From NCBI GenBank assembly GCA_036377055.1, contig DASUZD010000168.1, positions 1 to 18,822 of the forward strand: a DNA stretch of 18,822 bases, read 5' to 3'. Of the stretch, positions 1-8,619 are shown piece by piece. The notes under the pieces are model-generated. The model was not told the DNA's origin, did no database searches, and saw only the letters and a program-made list of their open reading frames with translations. The position numbers and the translations under genes are program-made. This DNA is from DASUZD01 sp036377055. Its GTDB lineage: Bacteria > Actinomycetota > Thermoleophilia > Gaiellales > Gaiellaceae. Numbering within the stretch: the stretch's first letter is position 1; the number at the start of each line of letters is the position of its first letter.

Positions 1-1970
1 GTCGCCTTCTTGCCGACGAGCTTCGCCGCTTCGGCGACGACGACATCGAGTCCGTCGACCTTGCCCACCGCGGCCGTGCCGTCGTGCAGGTCGATCTCGC
101 CGAGCTTGACGTCGACCTGCGCGCCCTCCTCGACCGGCGTCGTGGGCGCGAGGTCCGCCCGGCGTCCCTCGGCCAGCACGTCGAGGTGGTCGGTGTGCAC
201 ATGACCCTCGGCCGGAACGAGGTAGAAGCTGCGTCGGGTGGCCTCCTCGAGCGCGGCCAGTCGTACCCCGCCCGGGCCGACGAGCATGCTCGCCACCTTG
301 GGGTTCAGCTCGACCTTGAGCGCCTGCACCCGCGCCCCCGCCGCGAGCGTCCTCAGCCGCCGCTCGACGTCGACCGCGGCCGACGCCTCGGAGTACACGA
401 TGCCGTCGCCGCCGCAGGTCGGGCACTTCTTCGTCAGGATCTCGCGCGGCCCGTCGGTGACGTTCTGCCGCGTCATCTCGACGAGGCCGAGCGGCGAGAT
501 CTCGACGACGTACGTCTTCGTCCGGTCGCGCTCGAGCTCGGTGCGGAGCGCCTCCTCGACCTGCGCGCGATTGGACGGGTTCGCCATGTCGATGAAGTCG
601 ATGACGATGATCCCGCCGATGTCGCGCAGCCGCAGCTGGCGCACGACCTCCTTCACCGCCTCGAGGTTGTTCTTCGTGATCGTGTCCTCGAGCCGTGCGC
701 CCGAGCTCTTCGACCGCGAGCCGACAAACCGGCCCGTGTTCACGTCGATGACGGTGAACGCCTCGGCGTAGTCGAAGACGAGGTAGCCGCCGGAGGGAAG
801 GTCGACGCGGCGCGAGAGCGTCGACCGGATCTCGGAGTCGACGCCGAACCGCTCGAAGAGCGGCTCCTTGTCCTTGTACCTCGTGACCCGCTCGACCATG
901 TGCGGGGACGTCTTCTTCAGGTAGCCGACGATGCGCTTGTACGTGCGGTCGTGGTCGACGAGCGCGCGCTCGAAGTCGCCGGCGAAGAGGTCGCGGGTGA
1001 CACGGAGCGGCAGCTCGGCCTCCTGGTAGACCAGCGCCGGCGCCTTCGCCTTCTTCGCCTTTGCGTCGATCGTCTTCCAGAGGCGCTGGAGGAAGACGAG
1101 GTCGCGCTCGACGTCCTCGGCGGACGCGCCCTCGGCCGCCGTGCGGACGATGACGCCCCCGCTCGGCGTGTCGAGGGCCTTGATGATCTCCTTGAGCCGG
1201 TTGCGCTCGTCGTCGTCGAGCCGTCGCGAGACGCCGAGACCCTCGCCGTGCGGCACGAATACCACGAACCGGCCCGGGAGCGAGATCTCCGTCGTGAGCC
1301 GCGCGCCCTTGGTCTTCATCGGATCCTTGACCGCCTGGACGAGGATCGTCTGGCCGCGCGTCAGCAGGTCCTGGATCTTCTTGCCGTGCCGCTTGCCCTC
1401 GAGCTCGGGGACGACGATCTCGTCGACGTAGAGGAAGCCGTTCTTCTCGAGGCCGATCTCGACGAACGCGGCCTCCATCCCCGGCAGGACGTTGTCGACC
1501 GTGCCGAGGTAGACGTTTCCGGCGATCGAGCGCTTCTCGGGCCGCTCGAGGTAGACCTCCGCGACGCGGTCGTCCTCGAGCACCGCGAGTCGCTGCTCGC
1601 TGACGTCGACGGAGACGAGCAGCTCGCGCTTCGCGGCCGGAAGCGGCGGCCGGCGCGCCGGGACGCGGCGCCGCGTCGAGGCGCGTGAGCTCCGCTGGGA
1701 CTTCCGCTCCGGCTTGTCGGCCTGCTCGGCCTTTCCAGCCTTGGCAGGAGTCGCCTTCGCTTGCGCGACGTCCGCCTTCTCGGCGGCCGGCTTGCGGCTT
1801 CGCCCCCGTCCGCCGCGGCTTCCGCGGCGTCGCTTGGGCTTGGTCGGTTCGGCCGCCGTGCCGGCGGCGCTTGGATCAGAGGGTGCTGCGGTCGGTGGTT
1901 GCGGGGCGGCAGCCTCGGCGGGCGCCTGCTCCTCGCGCTTTTGCTTTCGTCGGAACAGGGAGAATGGCAA
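1..1970 (-). CDS. rng: Ribonuclease E/G family endoribonuclease (3' end cut by window)
   Basis: This is a single-strand-specific endoribonuclease for rRNA/mRNA processing and decay, and 656 codons are visible. I chose the TTG start at 1970 (reading M-P-F-S-L-F-R-R-K) because AGGAGA sits 6 nt upstream; no better start precedes the domain. Residues 1 to about 113 are a Lys/Arg/Ala/Pro-rich, probably disordered tail with a K-R-R-R-G-S-R-G-G-R-G-R stretch. The RNase E/G core starts near residue 115 (RELLVSVD), with an embedded S1 domain (GNVYLGTVDNVLPGMEAAFV). The DNase I-like catalytic site shows D409-V-N-T-G-R-F and IVIDFIDM (D458, D461). The Zn-link is C516-P-T-C519. A C-terminal module (LHDGTAAVGKVDGLDVVVAE) runs off the window. 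In actinobacteria rplU-rpmA-obg often follow rng, but they are not visible here. Family call is secure; RNase E versus G naming is not separable. Confidence 0.95.
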   Translation of the reverse strand, partial: MPFSLFRRKQKREEQAPAEAAAPQPPTAAPSDPSAAGTAAEPTKPKRRRGSRGGRGRSRKPAAEKADVAQAKATPAKAGKAEQADKPERKSQRSSRASTRRRVPARRPPLPAAKRELLVSVDVSEQRLAVLEDDRVAEVYLERPEKRSIAGNVYLGTVDNVLPGMEAAFVEIGLEKNGFLYVDEIVVPELEGKRHGKKIQDLLTRGQTILVQAVKDPMKTKGARLTTEISLPGRFVVFVPHGEGLGVSRRLDDDERNRLKEIIKALDTPSGGVIVRTAAEGASAEDVERDLVFLQRLWKTIDAKAKKAKAPALVYQEAELPLRVTRDLFAGDFERALVDHDRTYKRIVGYLKKTSPHMVERVTRYKDKEPLFERFGVDSEIRSTLSRRVDLPSGGYLVFDYAEAFTVIDVNTGRFVGSRSKSSGARLEDTITKNNLEAVKEVVRQLRLRDIGGIIVIDFIDMANPSNRAQVEEALRTELERDRTKTYVVEISPLGLVEMTRQNVTDGPREILTKKCPTCGGDGIVYSEASAAVDVERRLRTLAAGARVQALKVELNPKVASMLVGPGGVRLAALEEATRRSFYLVPAEGHVHTDHLDVLAEGRRADLAPTTPVEEGAQVDVKLGEIDLHDGTAAVGKVDGLDVVVAEAAKLVGKKA

Positions 1971-1976
1971 TGAAGG

Positions 1977-1982
1977 TCTCCT
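1977..1982 (-). promoter_or_regulatory. Shine-Dalgarno AGGAGA fixing the TTG start of rng
   Basis: On the minus strand AGGAGA is followed by a 6-nt spacer (CCTTCA) and then TTG at 1970. This strong match decides the non-ATG start of the ribonuclease. Confidence 0.75.
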
Positions 1983-2141
1983 GGTCGGGCGCGCACAGGA
2001 GCGCCGCCTCATCGGCGGGGGCGCTCGGCGCGCAGCTAATGGTCAAAACGAGCGGCATGAGCCTGGTCTCAGGGTAGCAACGACTCCCGCTAGAGCCTCC
2101 GTCCGATCCCGGACCTACGATCCCGCCATCTCAGCACCCGC

Positions 2142-2147
2142 GGAGGT
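2142..2147 (+). promoter_or_regulatory. Shine-Dalgarno GGAGGT of the 64-aa gene
   Basis: GGAGGT lies 7 nt before the ATG at 2155. It is one of the best Shine-Dalgarno matches in the window and supports translation of the short downstream gene from this ATG rather than from upstream in-frame codons. Confidence 0.75.
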
Positions 2148-2154
2148 GGCCGCG

Positions 2155-2349
2155 ATGGCGAAGAACCGACAAGCCCACGAACTGTTGCTGATCGAAGAGG
2201 CAGACGCCTGGTTCGAGTACCTCGAGGCGACGCGCGGGCAGTCGGCGACCCGCTACTCGGAGCTCGAGCCGTGGGCCTGGGCTCGGCTGCGCCAGCGGCT
2301 CCGCGCCATCAAGACACGCCGCGAAAAGCTTCGTCCTGCCGCCGCCTGA
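2155..2349 (+). CDS. Small basic, Trp-containing hypothetical protein (64 aa), divergent from rng
   Basis: I do not recognise a named family. The ATG at 2155 has a near-consensus GGAGGT at a 7-nt distance. The reading frame is open far upstream, but the Shine-Dalgarno sets the start. The product looks mostly helical: an acidic N-terminal half (HELLLIEEADAWFEYLEA) containing one Trp, a W-A-W pair near the middle (SELEPWAWARL), then a strongly basic tail (RLRAIKTRREKLRP). There is no signal peptide, membrane segment or cysteine. It is divergently oriented to the ribonuclease gene, with 184 nt between the two starts, so the two may share a control region. The charge pattern would suit an RNA- or RNase-binding helper, but that is speculation. 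The coding call rests on the ribosome binding site and the composed, charged amino-acid pattern. Confidence 0.7.
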   Translation: MAKNRQAHELLLIEEADAWFEYLEATRGQSATRYSELEPWAWARLRQRLRAIKTRREKLRPAAA

Positions 2350-2372
2350 GCCGACCGCTGATCTTCGAGAGG

Positions 2373-2789
2373 TTGTGCTGCTGTCGAGCTGCGCCGTTGG
2401 CGGCGGCAATGTTCGCTGCGTGTCTGGTCATGACGTCCGGTTGTGGCTCGGGGAAGCCGAAGCAGCGCCCATACGCCGTCCTCGGCCAGAAGACGGCCGC
2501 GGGGCCGCACGCCGAGGCAACCGCCTTCGTGAAGGACAGCTACGTCGCTCACGCGGTGCGGATCACCGCGACGCCGGATCAGCGGGTCTCCGGGAGCTGG
2601 ACGCTGTCCTGCGCGGGAGGGGGCGCCTCCGGCGGCACGATCGGCAGGGACGCCGACGACTTCAGCGGCAAGACGCCGCTCGTAGTCGCGACGCGGCCGG
2701 CGCCGGTGACCCAGCCGACGTGCACGTTCGTCGGCGTCGGGAGGCTGTCGCGATCGGGGCGGGTGAAGGTGGTGCTTCTCGGGCGCTGA
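2373..2789 (+). CDS. Small putative lipoprotein/secreted protein, unknown function
   Basis: I recognise no family. The start is uncertain. TTG at 2373 gives an N-terminus with an Arg and a hydrophobic stretch (AAPLAAAMFAACLVMTSGC) that resembles a type II signal peptide ending at Cys with a weak lipobox (T-S-G-C). The in-frame ATG at 2409 would leave only about 11 residues before that Cys and no positive charge. Neither has a well-spaced Shine-Dalgarno. The mature part (about 115 aa) is Gly/Thr/Ser-rich and beta-like, with two cysteines (WTLSCAGGG and QPTCTFVG) that could form a disulfide outside the membrane. It follows the 64-aa gene by 23 nt, so the two could be cotranscribed. Its TGA (2787-2789) is one base from the stop of convergent rodA. 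Confidence 0.55.
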   Translation: MCCCRAAPLAAAMFAACLVMTSGCGSGKPKQRPYAVLGQKTAAGPHAEATAFVKDSYVAHAVRITATPDQRVSGSWTLSCAGGGASGGTIGRDADDFSGKTPLVVATRPAPVTQPTCTFVGVGRLSRSGRVKVVLLGR

Positions 2790-2790
2790 G

Positions 2791-3975
2791 CTAGCGGCGG
2801 TCGAGGGCCCGCGCGCGGGCGTGGACCGCGAGCAGGACGCCCATCGCGACGAGGTTCGCGATCATCGACGAGCCGCCGACGCTGACGAACGGGAGCGGGA
2901 TCCCGGTGATCGGCGCGATCCCCATCGTCATGCCGACGTTCACGAAGATCTGGAACAAGAGCGCGACGACGATTCCACCGGCGACGATCGCCGAGTACGG
3001 GTCCCGCGCGATCGCGACGATCCGTAACCCTCGCCAGACGACGAGCAGGTAGAGGCAAAGCAGCGCCGCGGCGCCGAGAAAGCCGCGCTGCTCCGCGAGC
3101 GAAGCGAAGGCGAAGTCGGTCGCGTGCTCGGGCAGGAAGTCCAGGTTCGTCTGCGTCGCGTTGTCGACGCCGCGTCCGTGCACGCCGCCGGCGCCCACGG
3201 CCAGGAGCGACTGGTGCGCGTTGTACGTGGCGCCGCCCGGGTCGGCGTTCGGGTTGCCGAAGTGGAGCAGGCGCTCCTGCTGGTAGTGCTTCAGCACGGG
3301 CTGGCCGATAGCCGGCAGCGCCCAGAGCATGAGCACCGCGACGAGGACGGCGCCGACGCCGAGGAGCGCGATCTGCGTCCAGCGCGTTCCCGCGACGAAG
3401 AGGATCGCCGCGAGCGCGGCGCCGTAGACGAGCGCGGTGCCGAGGTCGGGCTGGACGAAGACGAGGAAGATCGGAACCGTCGCGAGGCCGATCGTGCGGA
3501 GCGTCGTGCGGGGATCCCCGATCCTCCGCGCCCGCTCGGCGAGGAACCCGGCGAGCGCGAGGACGAAGAGGAGCTTCCCGAACTCCGACGGCTGGAAGCG
3601 GAAGAAGCCGAGGTCGATCCAGCGCTTCGAGCCGCGCGTGAGCGGCCCGGCGAGGAAGACGAGGACCATCAGGCCGATCGTCCCGAAGTAGATCGCCTTG
3701 TGGTACCGGCGGTAGACGGCCGGGTCGACGAGGATCGCAGCGAACGCGCCCACGATCCCGACCGCGGCGAAGATCGCCTGGCGCGTCACGTAGTAGTTCG
3801 GGCTTCCCGGCACGTCGTGCCGCGTGATCCCCGAGATGGCCCACAGGCCGAAGAGGACGAGCGCTCCGACCGCGCCGACGAGCATCCAATCCAGGCGCCG
3901 CGCGAGCGACGCCGCCTCGGCGCGGCCGGCGCGACGGGCGCGGGCGGCGGCGCGGCTGCTTGCGTACTCGACCAT
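2791..3975 (-). CDS. rodA: RodA, SEDS-family peptidoglycan glycosyltransferase
   Basis: This integral-membrane SEDS protein polymerises lipid II glycan strands in the elongasome together with the class B PBP encoded just upstream. The 394-aa product shows about ten hydrophobic segments after a short basic cytoplasmic N-terminus, within the usual family length. SEDS hallmarks are visible: GSKRWIDLGFFRFQPSEFGKL, FVQPDLGTALV, the extracellular LDFLPEHATDFAFASLAEQRG, and the C-terminal PITGIPLPFVSVGGSSMIANL. The ATG at 3975 shares its A with the mrdA TGA (TGATG), so translation is probably coupled. A longer open frame extends upstream inside mrdA, but that part is a shadow of mrdA with no family match. 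RodA is preferred over FtsW because of the mreBCD-mrdA context. Confidence 0.96.
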   Translation of the reverse strand: MVEYASSRAAARARRAGRAEAASLARRLDWMLVGAVGALVLFGLWAISGITRHDVPGSPNYYVTRQAIFAAVGIVGAFAAILVDPAVYRRYHKAIYFGTIGLMVLVFLAGPLTRGSKRWIDLGFFRFQPSEFGKLLFVLALAGFLAERARRIGDPRTTLRTIGLATVPIFLVFVQPDLGTALVYGAALAAILFVAGTRWTQIALLGVGAVLVAVLMLWALPAIGQPVLKHYQQERLLHFGNPNADPGGATYNAHQSLLAVGAGGVHGRGVDNATQTNLDFLPEHATDFAFASLAEQRGFLGAAALLCLYLLVVWRGLRIVAIARDPYSAIVAGGIVVALLFQIFVNVGMTMGIAPITGIPLPFVSVGGSSMIANLVAMGVLLAVHARARALDRR

Positions 3976-5993
3976 CAGTCGGAGTACACCGTCCCGTGCT
4001 GCGTCGCCTGGCGGCCGAAGTACTGCTCGAACACGTGCAGCGCCGCCGGCGCTGCCGCCGTGCCGCCGTGGCCGCCGTTCTCGATCAGGGCGCAGACGAC
4101 GATCGTCGGGTTGTCGGTCGGGCCGTACCCGCACCACCACGACTGGCTCAGGTTCAGTCCCGTCTTCTGGCCCGGCAGGAAGACCGTCTTCTCGGCGGTT
4201 CCCGTCTTGCCCGCGATCCGGTACGGGAACGAGCCGAAGATCGGCTCCGAGGTTCCGATCGTGCCGTGCGTCGCCTCGTCGAGGCCGGAGCGGACGACCT
4301 CGAGGGCGCTCGAGTCGACATCGACGCGCTGCGGCGCAGGCGGAGCGAAGCGGCGGCGCACGACCGCCGGCGTGCGGCCGTCGCCCGCCTGCTCGACGTC
4401 CTCGGCGATGTGCGGCGTCACCAGCCGGCCGCCGTTCGCGATCAGCGCGTAGAAGCGCGCCATCTGAAGCGGCGTGACCTGGAGGTCCTTCTGGCCGATC
4501 GCGAGCTGGATCGAGTCGCCCGGCTTCCAGAGGCGGTCGACCTGCCAGTGGAGCGGGTCGTTCTGTGCTGTGTACCTGGCGTGACGCCACGCGATCGTCG
4601 GCAGGAGGCCCGCCTGCTCGCCGGGCAGGTCGACGCCCGTCGTCCGGCCGAAGCCGAAGCGCGAGGCCCACTCCTGGAGCGGCTGCCCGCGCTCGGGCGG
4701 CAGCTGCCAGAACTTGTAGCCGAGCTGGTAGAAGTAGGTGTCGCACGACGCCGCGAGCGCGACCGGCATCGTCATCCCTTCGTAGACGTACGGGTCCCAG
4801 TTCTTGAAGGTCTGGCCCTTGATCGTGATCTGCCCCTGGCAGGGAAGCGTGTCGTAGGGCGAGATCAGGTGCTCCTCGAGCGCGGCGAGCGCGGTCACCG
4901 GCTTGAAGGTCGAGCCCGGCGGATACGAGCCCTCGATCGCGCGGTCGAGGCCCGGGAAGTTCGCCTTCGCCGCCGCCGTCTGGTCGAGCAGCGGCCGCAG
5001 CAGGCGCGCCGGCTTGCGGCCGACGTAGAGGCTCGGGCTGTACGTCGGGCTCGACGCCAGCGCGAGGATCGAGCCGTCGCGCGGATCCAGCGCGACGATC
5101 GCGCCGCCGTTGGCCGCCCACGCGCCGTCGTTGCGAGCCGCGCCGATGCCGAAGCTGAGTGCCCGTTCCGCCGCCTGCTGAAGCTTGACGTCGAGCGTGA
5201 GCCGGAGCTGGTAGCCCGGCGTCGGCTCCTGCGAGATCTGGAGCGCGCTCAGCGGCCGCCCGAGCGAGTCGACGCGGAGGTGCGCTACGCCCGACTGGCC
5301 GCGGAGGTACGCGTCGTACGCGCGCTCGATCCCCGACTGGCCGATCTCGTCGCCCGGGCGGAACGCCCGTCCGGCGGACGAGTCGAGCTGCTGCTGCGTG
5401 ACCTCGCCGACCGCGCCCACCACCTGCGCCCCGAGACTTCCGTACGGGTAGTGACGCAGGTACGAGCGGGCGATCTCGACTCCCGGGAACTCGTCGCGGT
5501 GCTCCGACAGATAGAAGACGACGTCGTCGCGCGCCGAGTCCTCGACGGTGACGGGGGCGAGCGGGTCGCGGGCGTGCTTCCGCAGGTCGGCCGCGATTTG
5601 CGCGAACGGGACGTTCACGAGCCGCGCCAGGCGCCGAAGCTCCGTGTAGCGGCCGTCCTTCGGCAGGTCCGAGGGCCAGACGCGGATCGACGTCCCGGCC
5701 ACGTTGGTCACGAGCGGCACGCCGTTCCGGTCGACGATCGGACCGCGGGCCGCCTGCATCGGCATCGTCCGCAGCTGGTTGTTCTGCGCCGCGCGCAAGT
5801 ACTGCGTCCCCGAAAGGACCTGGAGCGCCCAGAGGCGGAGGAACAGCACCCCGAACACGACGAGCGCGACGATCCCGAGGATCCCGATCCGGACGGCGAG
5901 GCCCGGCGCGAGGCGATAGTCGGCGACGGCGCGATCGAGCGGGACCGCGCGCGGTCGCGTGGCGGCGCGCCCGTTCGCGGTCGCGCTAGCCAA
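3975..5993 (-). CDS. mrdA: Penicillin-binding protein 2, class B transpeptidase
   Basis: This is a monofunctional D,D-transpeptidase that cross-links the peptidoglycan made by RodA during lateral-wall growth. It has 672 aa: a cytoplasmic N-terminus, one membrane anchor (about residues 35-58, GILGIVALVVFGVLFLRLWAL), a pedestal/dimerisation domain (RGPIVDRNG and EIGQSGIERAYDAYLRG), then the transpeptidase domain. Active-site motifs are S361-T-F-K364, S416-C-D418 (the S-x-N/D position) and K596-T-G598. The start is TTG at 5993, backed by GAGGTG 7 nt upstream and lying inside the last codons of mreD (8-nt overlap). No ATG or GTG competes before the anchor. The end shares one base with the rodA start. 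No key residue is missing. Confidence 0.95.
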   Translation of the reverse strand: MASATANGRAATRPRAVPLDRAVADYRLAPGLAVRIGILGIVALVVFGVLFLRLWALQVLSGTQYLRAAQNNQLRTMPMQAARGPIVDRNGVPLVTNVAGTSIRVWPSDLPKDGRYTELRRLARLVNVPFAQIAADLRKHARDPLAPVTVEDSARDDVVFYLSEHRDEFPGVEIARSYLRHYPYGSLGAQVVGAVGEVTQQQLDSSAGRAFRPGDEIGQSGIERAYDAYLRGQSGVAHLRVDSLGRPLSALQISQEPTPGYQLRLTLDVKLQQAAERALSFGIGAARNDGAWAANGGAIVALDPRDGSILALASSPTYSPSLYVGRKPARLLRPLLDQTAAAKANFPGLDRAIEGSYPPGSTFKPVTALAALEEHLISPYDTLPCQGQITIKGQTFKNWDPYVYEGMTMPVALAASCDTYFYQLGYKFWQLPPERGQPLQEWASRFGFGRTTGVDLPGEQAGLLPTIAWRHARYTAQNDPLHWQVDRLWKPGDSIQLAIGQKDLQVTPLQMARFYALIANGGRLVTPHIAEDVEQAGDGRTPAVVRRRFAPPAPQRVDVDSSALEVVRSGLDEATHGTIGTSEPIFGSFPYRIAGKTGTAEKTVFLPGQKTGLNLSQSWWCGYGPTDNPTIVVCALIENGGHGGTAAAPAALHVFEQYFGRQATQHGTVYSD

Positions 5994-6516
5994 GCAGCCG
6001 CACCTCGGGCGCGAGCTCGCCCCACAGGAGGGGACGGAAGAGCCGGCGGCAGAGCGCGTAGACCGGCGCGGTCAGCAGCAGGTTGAGAACGATCCCGGGC
6101 GCCAGCGCGTCGAGCAGCACGAGCCGCGCCGAGACGTGGTCGCCGATCATGAAGTGGAGGACGAGCTGGCCGACCGCCATCAGCACCGTCACCACCGCGA
6201 CCGAGAGGAACGGCGCGTGCCCGCGGTCGCGGCCGGTCGTCTCGCCGTAGCGCCCGATCCAGTAGCCCGCGATCGTGAACAGGAGCGACGTCAGCCCGAG
6301 CATCCCCAGATCGGCCGTGTCGAGGACGAGGCCCGCGAAGAAGCCGCCGGCTGCACCGAAGAGCGCCCCGCGGAGCAGCGCGATGCTGACGAGCATGACG
6401 AGGAGGAGGTCGGGCGTCGCGTGGACGATCCGGATCCGGTCGAGGATTGCGGCTTGGAGGATGGCCGCCGCAAAGAGCAGCGCACCGGCCTTCGCGGCGT
6501 CAGCGCTCCTGGTCAC
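5986..6516 (-). CDS. mreD: MreD, rod-shape-determining membrane protein
   Basis: This is an integral-membrane elongasome subunit that links MreC/MreB to PBP2 and RodA. The product has 176 aa with about five hydrophobic segments (for example ALLFAAAILQAAILDRI, DLLLVMLVSIALLRGALFGAAGGFFAGLVLD and the C-terminal LAPGIVLNLLLTAPVYALCRRLF), which is the normal MreD length and topology. The conserved feel of PDLLLV...RG...FGAAGGFFAGLVLD supports the family. The GTG start at 6516 overlaps the mreC TGA by 4 nt (GTGA), so it is probably translationally coupled; no separate Shine-Dalgarno is seen. MreD families are poorly conserved, so identity rests on topology plus position between mreC and mrdA. Confidence 0.93.
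   Translation of the reverse strand: MTRSADAAKAGALLFAAAILQAAILDRIRIVHATPDLLLVMLVSIALLRGALFGAAGGFFAGLVLDTADLGMLGLTSLLFTIAGYWIGRYGETTGRDRGHAPFLSVAVVTVLMAVGQLVLHFMIGDHVSARLVLLDALAPGIVLNLLLTAPVYALCRRLFRPLLWGELAPEVRLLG
6001..6006 (-). promoter_or_regulatory. Shine-Dalgarno GAGGTG fixing the TTG start of mrdA
   Basis: On the minus strand GAGGTG lies 7 nt before TTG at 5993, inside the end of mreD. It justifies the rare start codon of PBP2. Confidence 0.7.
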
Positions 6517-7463
6517 GGCAGCTGCGGCGCCGGCTTCTTGCTGACGAGGACGGCGACCGAGTCGAGAGTCGAGAAGTCGACGAACGGCGTGACCTGGATC
6601 AGCTTGTAGAGCTCGACCTCGCTCTGCCCGACGCTCGTGACGAGGCCGATCGGGATGTTCTTCGGGTAGAGCGAGCGCAGCCGCCCGGCGAGGATTCCGG
6701 AGGTCACGACCATGTCGCCCTTGTGGACGATCTGGTCCTTCGTCACGTGGTCGAGGACGAGTGAGTCGCCCGAGCCCTGGCCGTGCCGGATCAGACCGGC
6801 TGCACCGGTCACGTCCTTCGCGGCCACGGCGATCTCCGCGTCCGTCAGCAGCGTCACGCGCGCCATCGACGACGTGACCTTCGTCACCTCGCCGACGAGG
6901 CTGCCCGACGAGACGACCGGATCGTGGAGGCGGATGCCCTGGTTCCGGCCGGCCGCGACGACGATCGCCTGGTCGAACTGCGCCGGCGGCCGCGAGGCGA
7001 CGCTCGTGAAGACGGGCCGGTAGCCCTCGGGGTACTTCGCGGTGTCGTAGTACCGGAGCGCCTGCTTCAGGTCGACGTTCTCCTGGACTGCCGAGGCGCT
7101 CTGCGCGTAGAGCTGGCGATACCGCCGGACCTCGGAGCGGAGCCGAGCGTTCTCCGACCGCGCGACGGCCAGTCCGTGGAAGTAGCCGTAGACGTCCTCG
7201 AACGGGCGCGCGACGCGGTTCGCCCCGACCTCGAACGGACGCAGGATCGTCGCGCCGCCGCTCTGCGTCCGGTGGAGGAAGCCGTTCTGGCTCTCGCGGA
7301 AGTAGATCGTGATCAGCGCGAGCGAGAGCAGGACGAGGACTCCCACCGTGATCCGCCGGGTGAGGGCGTTTCGGCTGCGGGAGGCAAGCGGCGAGGACGC
7401 AGGGCGCTGGACGGAAGAGCCCAGGACCGCCAGCCGCGGGTTGCTGGCGCGGGTACGAGGCAC
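6513..7463 (-). CDS. mreC: MreC, rod-shape-determining protein
   Basis: This bitopic elongasome protein has an extracytoplasmic domain that binds and activates PBP2. The 316-aa product has a basic cytoplasmic N-terminus (about 37 aa), one membrane helix (ITVGVLVLLSLALITIYF), a helical coiled-coil stretch (about residues 85-130, with YGYFHGLAVARSENARLRSEVRRYRQL), and the MreC beta-domain (VVAAGRNQGIRLHDPVVSSGSLVGEV, ILAGRLRSLYPKNIPIGLV). The GTG at 7463 is the only reasonable start before the anchor. It has no Shine-Dalgarno, but a TAGCCT hexamer ends 6 nt before it, so a leaderless transcript is possible in addition to readthrough from mreB. The TGA overlaps the mreD GTG by 4 nt. Confidence 0.95.
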   Translation of the reverse strand: MPRTRASNPRLAVLGSSVQRPASSPLASRSRNALTRRITVGVLVLLSLALITIYFRESQNGFLHRTQSGGATILRPFEVGANRVARPFEDVYGYFHGLAVARSENARLRSEVRRYRQLYAQSASAVQENVDLKQALRYYDTAKYPEGYRPVFTSVASRPPAQFDQAIVVAAGRNQGIRLHDPVVSSGSLVGEVTKVTSSMARVTLLTDAEIAVAAKDVTGAAGLIRHGQGSGDSLVLDHVTKDQIVHKGDMVVTSGILAGRLRSLYPKNIPIGLVTSVGQSEVELYKLIQVTPFVDFSTLDSVAVLVSKKPAPQLP

Positions 7464-7469
7464 GAGCTG

Positions 7470-7475
7470 AGGCTA
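7470..7475 (-). promoter_or_regulatory. Candidate -10 (TAGCCT) for an internal, leaderless mreC transcript
   Basis: TAGCCT fits TANNNT and ends 6 nt before the mreC GTG, the same geometry as the valS hexamer. No convincing -35 is seen, and such hexamers arise by chance, so confidence is low. Confidence 0.25.
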
Positions 7476-7483
7476 GAGGTTAG

Positions 7484-7511
7484 CGCCCCCGGCGGGGGTG
7501 AGCTACCGCCT

Positions 7512-7524
<13 letters not shown>
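7484..7524 (-). terminator. Tandem GC hairpins at the mreB stop (possible attenuator)
   Basis: Two inverted repeats follow each other between mreB and mreC. ACCGCC (7505-7510) pairs with GGCGGT (7517-7522), with the mreB TAA inside the 6-nt loop. CCCCC (7486-7490) pairs with GGGGG (7494-7498) across 3 nt. No T-tract follows, so this is not a textbook intrinsic terminator. Partial termination or 3'-end protection of mreB mRNA is the natural guess. Confidence 0.4.
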
Positions 7525-8558
<1,034 letters not shown>

Positions 8559-8571
8559 GGAGGGAAGCCGC

Positions 8572-8577
8572 AGTGTA
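8572..8577 (-). promoter_or_regulatory. Candidate -10 (TACACT) of the mre operon
   Basis: On the minus strand TACACT is followed 13 nt later by the mreB ATG, predicting a leader of roughly 7 nt. This agrees with the absence of a Shine-Dalgarno. A good -35 is not evident, and an inverted repeat (8587-8619) covers the place where it would lie. Confidence 0.35.
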
Positions 8578-8586
8578 CTAGCCGCT

Positions 8587-8619
8587 TGGTCCCGCTCCTA
8601 TGGCGTCCGCGCGGGACCA
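8587..8619. repeat. Inverted repeat, 9-bp arms TGGTCCCGC / GCGGGACCA
   Basis: The left arm is 8587-8595, the right arm 8611-8619, with a 15-nt loop. It lies between the mreB start and the REP-like palindrome at 8620. It could be an operator of the mre operon, or part of a compound REP element beside the transposase gene. Confidence 0.6.

Noticed and set aside
84..1688. 534-aa open frame on the plus strand across rng
   Set aside because: It is antisense to the ribonuclease, whose S1, DVNTGRF and CPTCG motifs are clear on the minus strand. The frame is Arg/Asp/Leu-rich low-complexity sequence, typical of antisense frames in GC-rich DNA.
1876..2058. 60-aa minus-strand ORF overlapping the rng start (possible leader peptide)
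   Set aside because: It runs out of frame into the rng N-terminal tail and has no Shine-Dalgarno. The rng ribosome binding site lies inside it. A leader role cannot be supported.
3976..5121. Upstream extension of the rodA frame to 776 aa (possible fusion)
   Set aside because: The extra 382 residues are in a frame antiparallel in content to PBP2 coding and show no domain. RodA begins cleanly at the ATG at 3975, overlapping the mrdA stop.
3960..6086. 708-aa open frame on the plus strand across mrdA
   Set aside because: It is a shadow of PBP2 with Arg/Val/Asp-rich composition and no motif; the SxxK, SxD and KTG motifs prove the minus strand.
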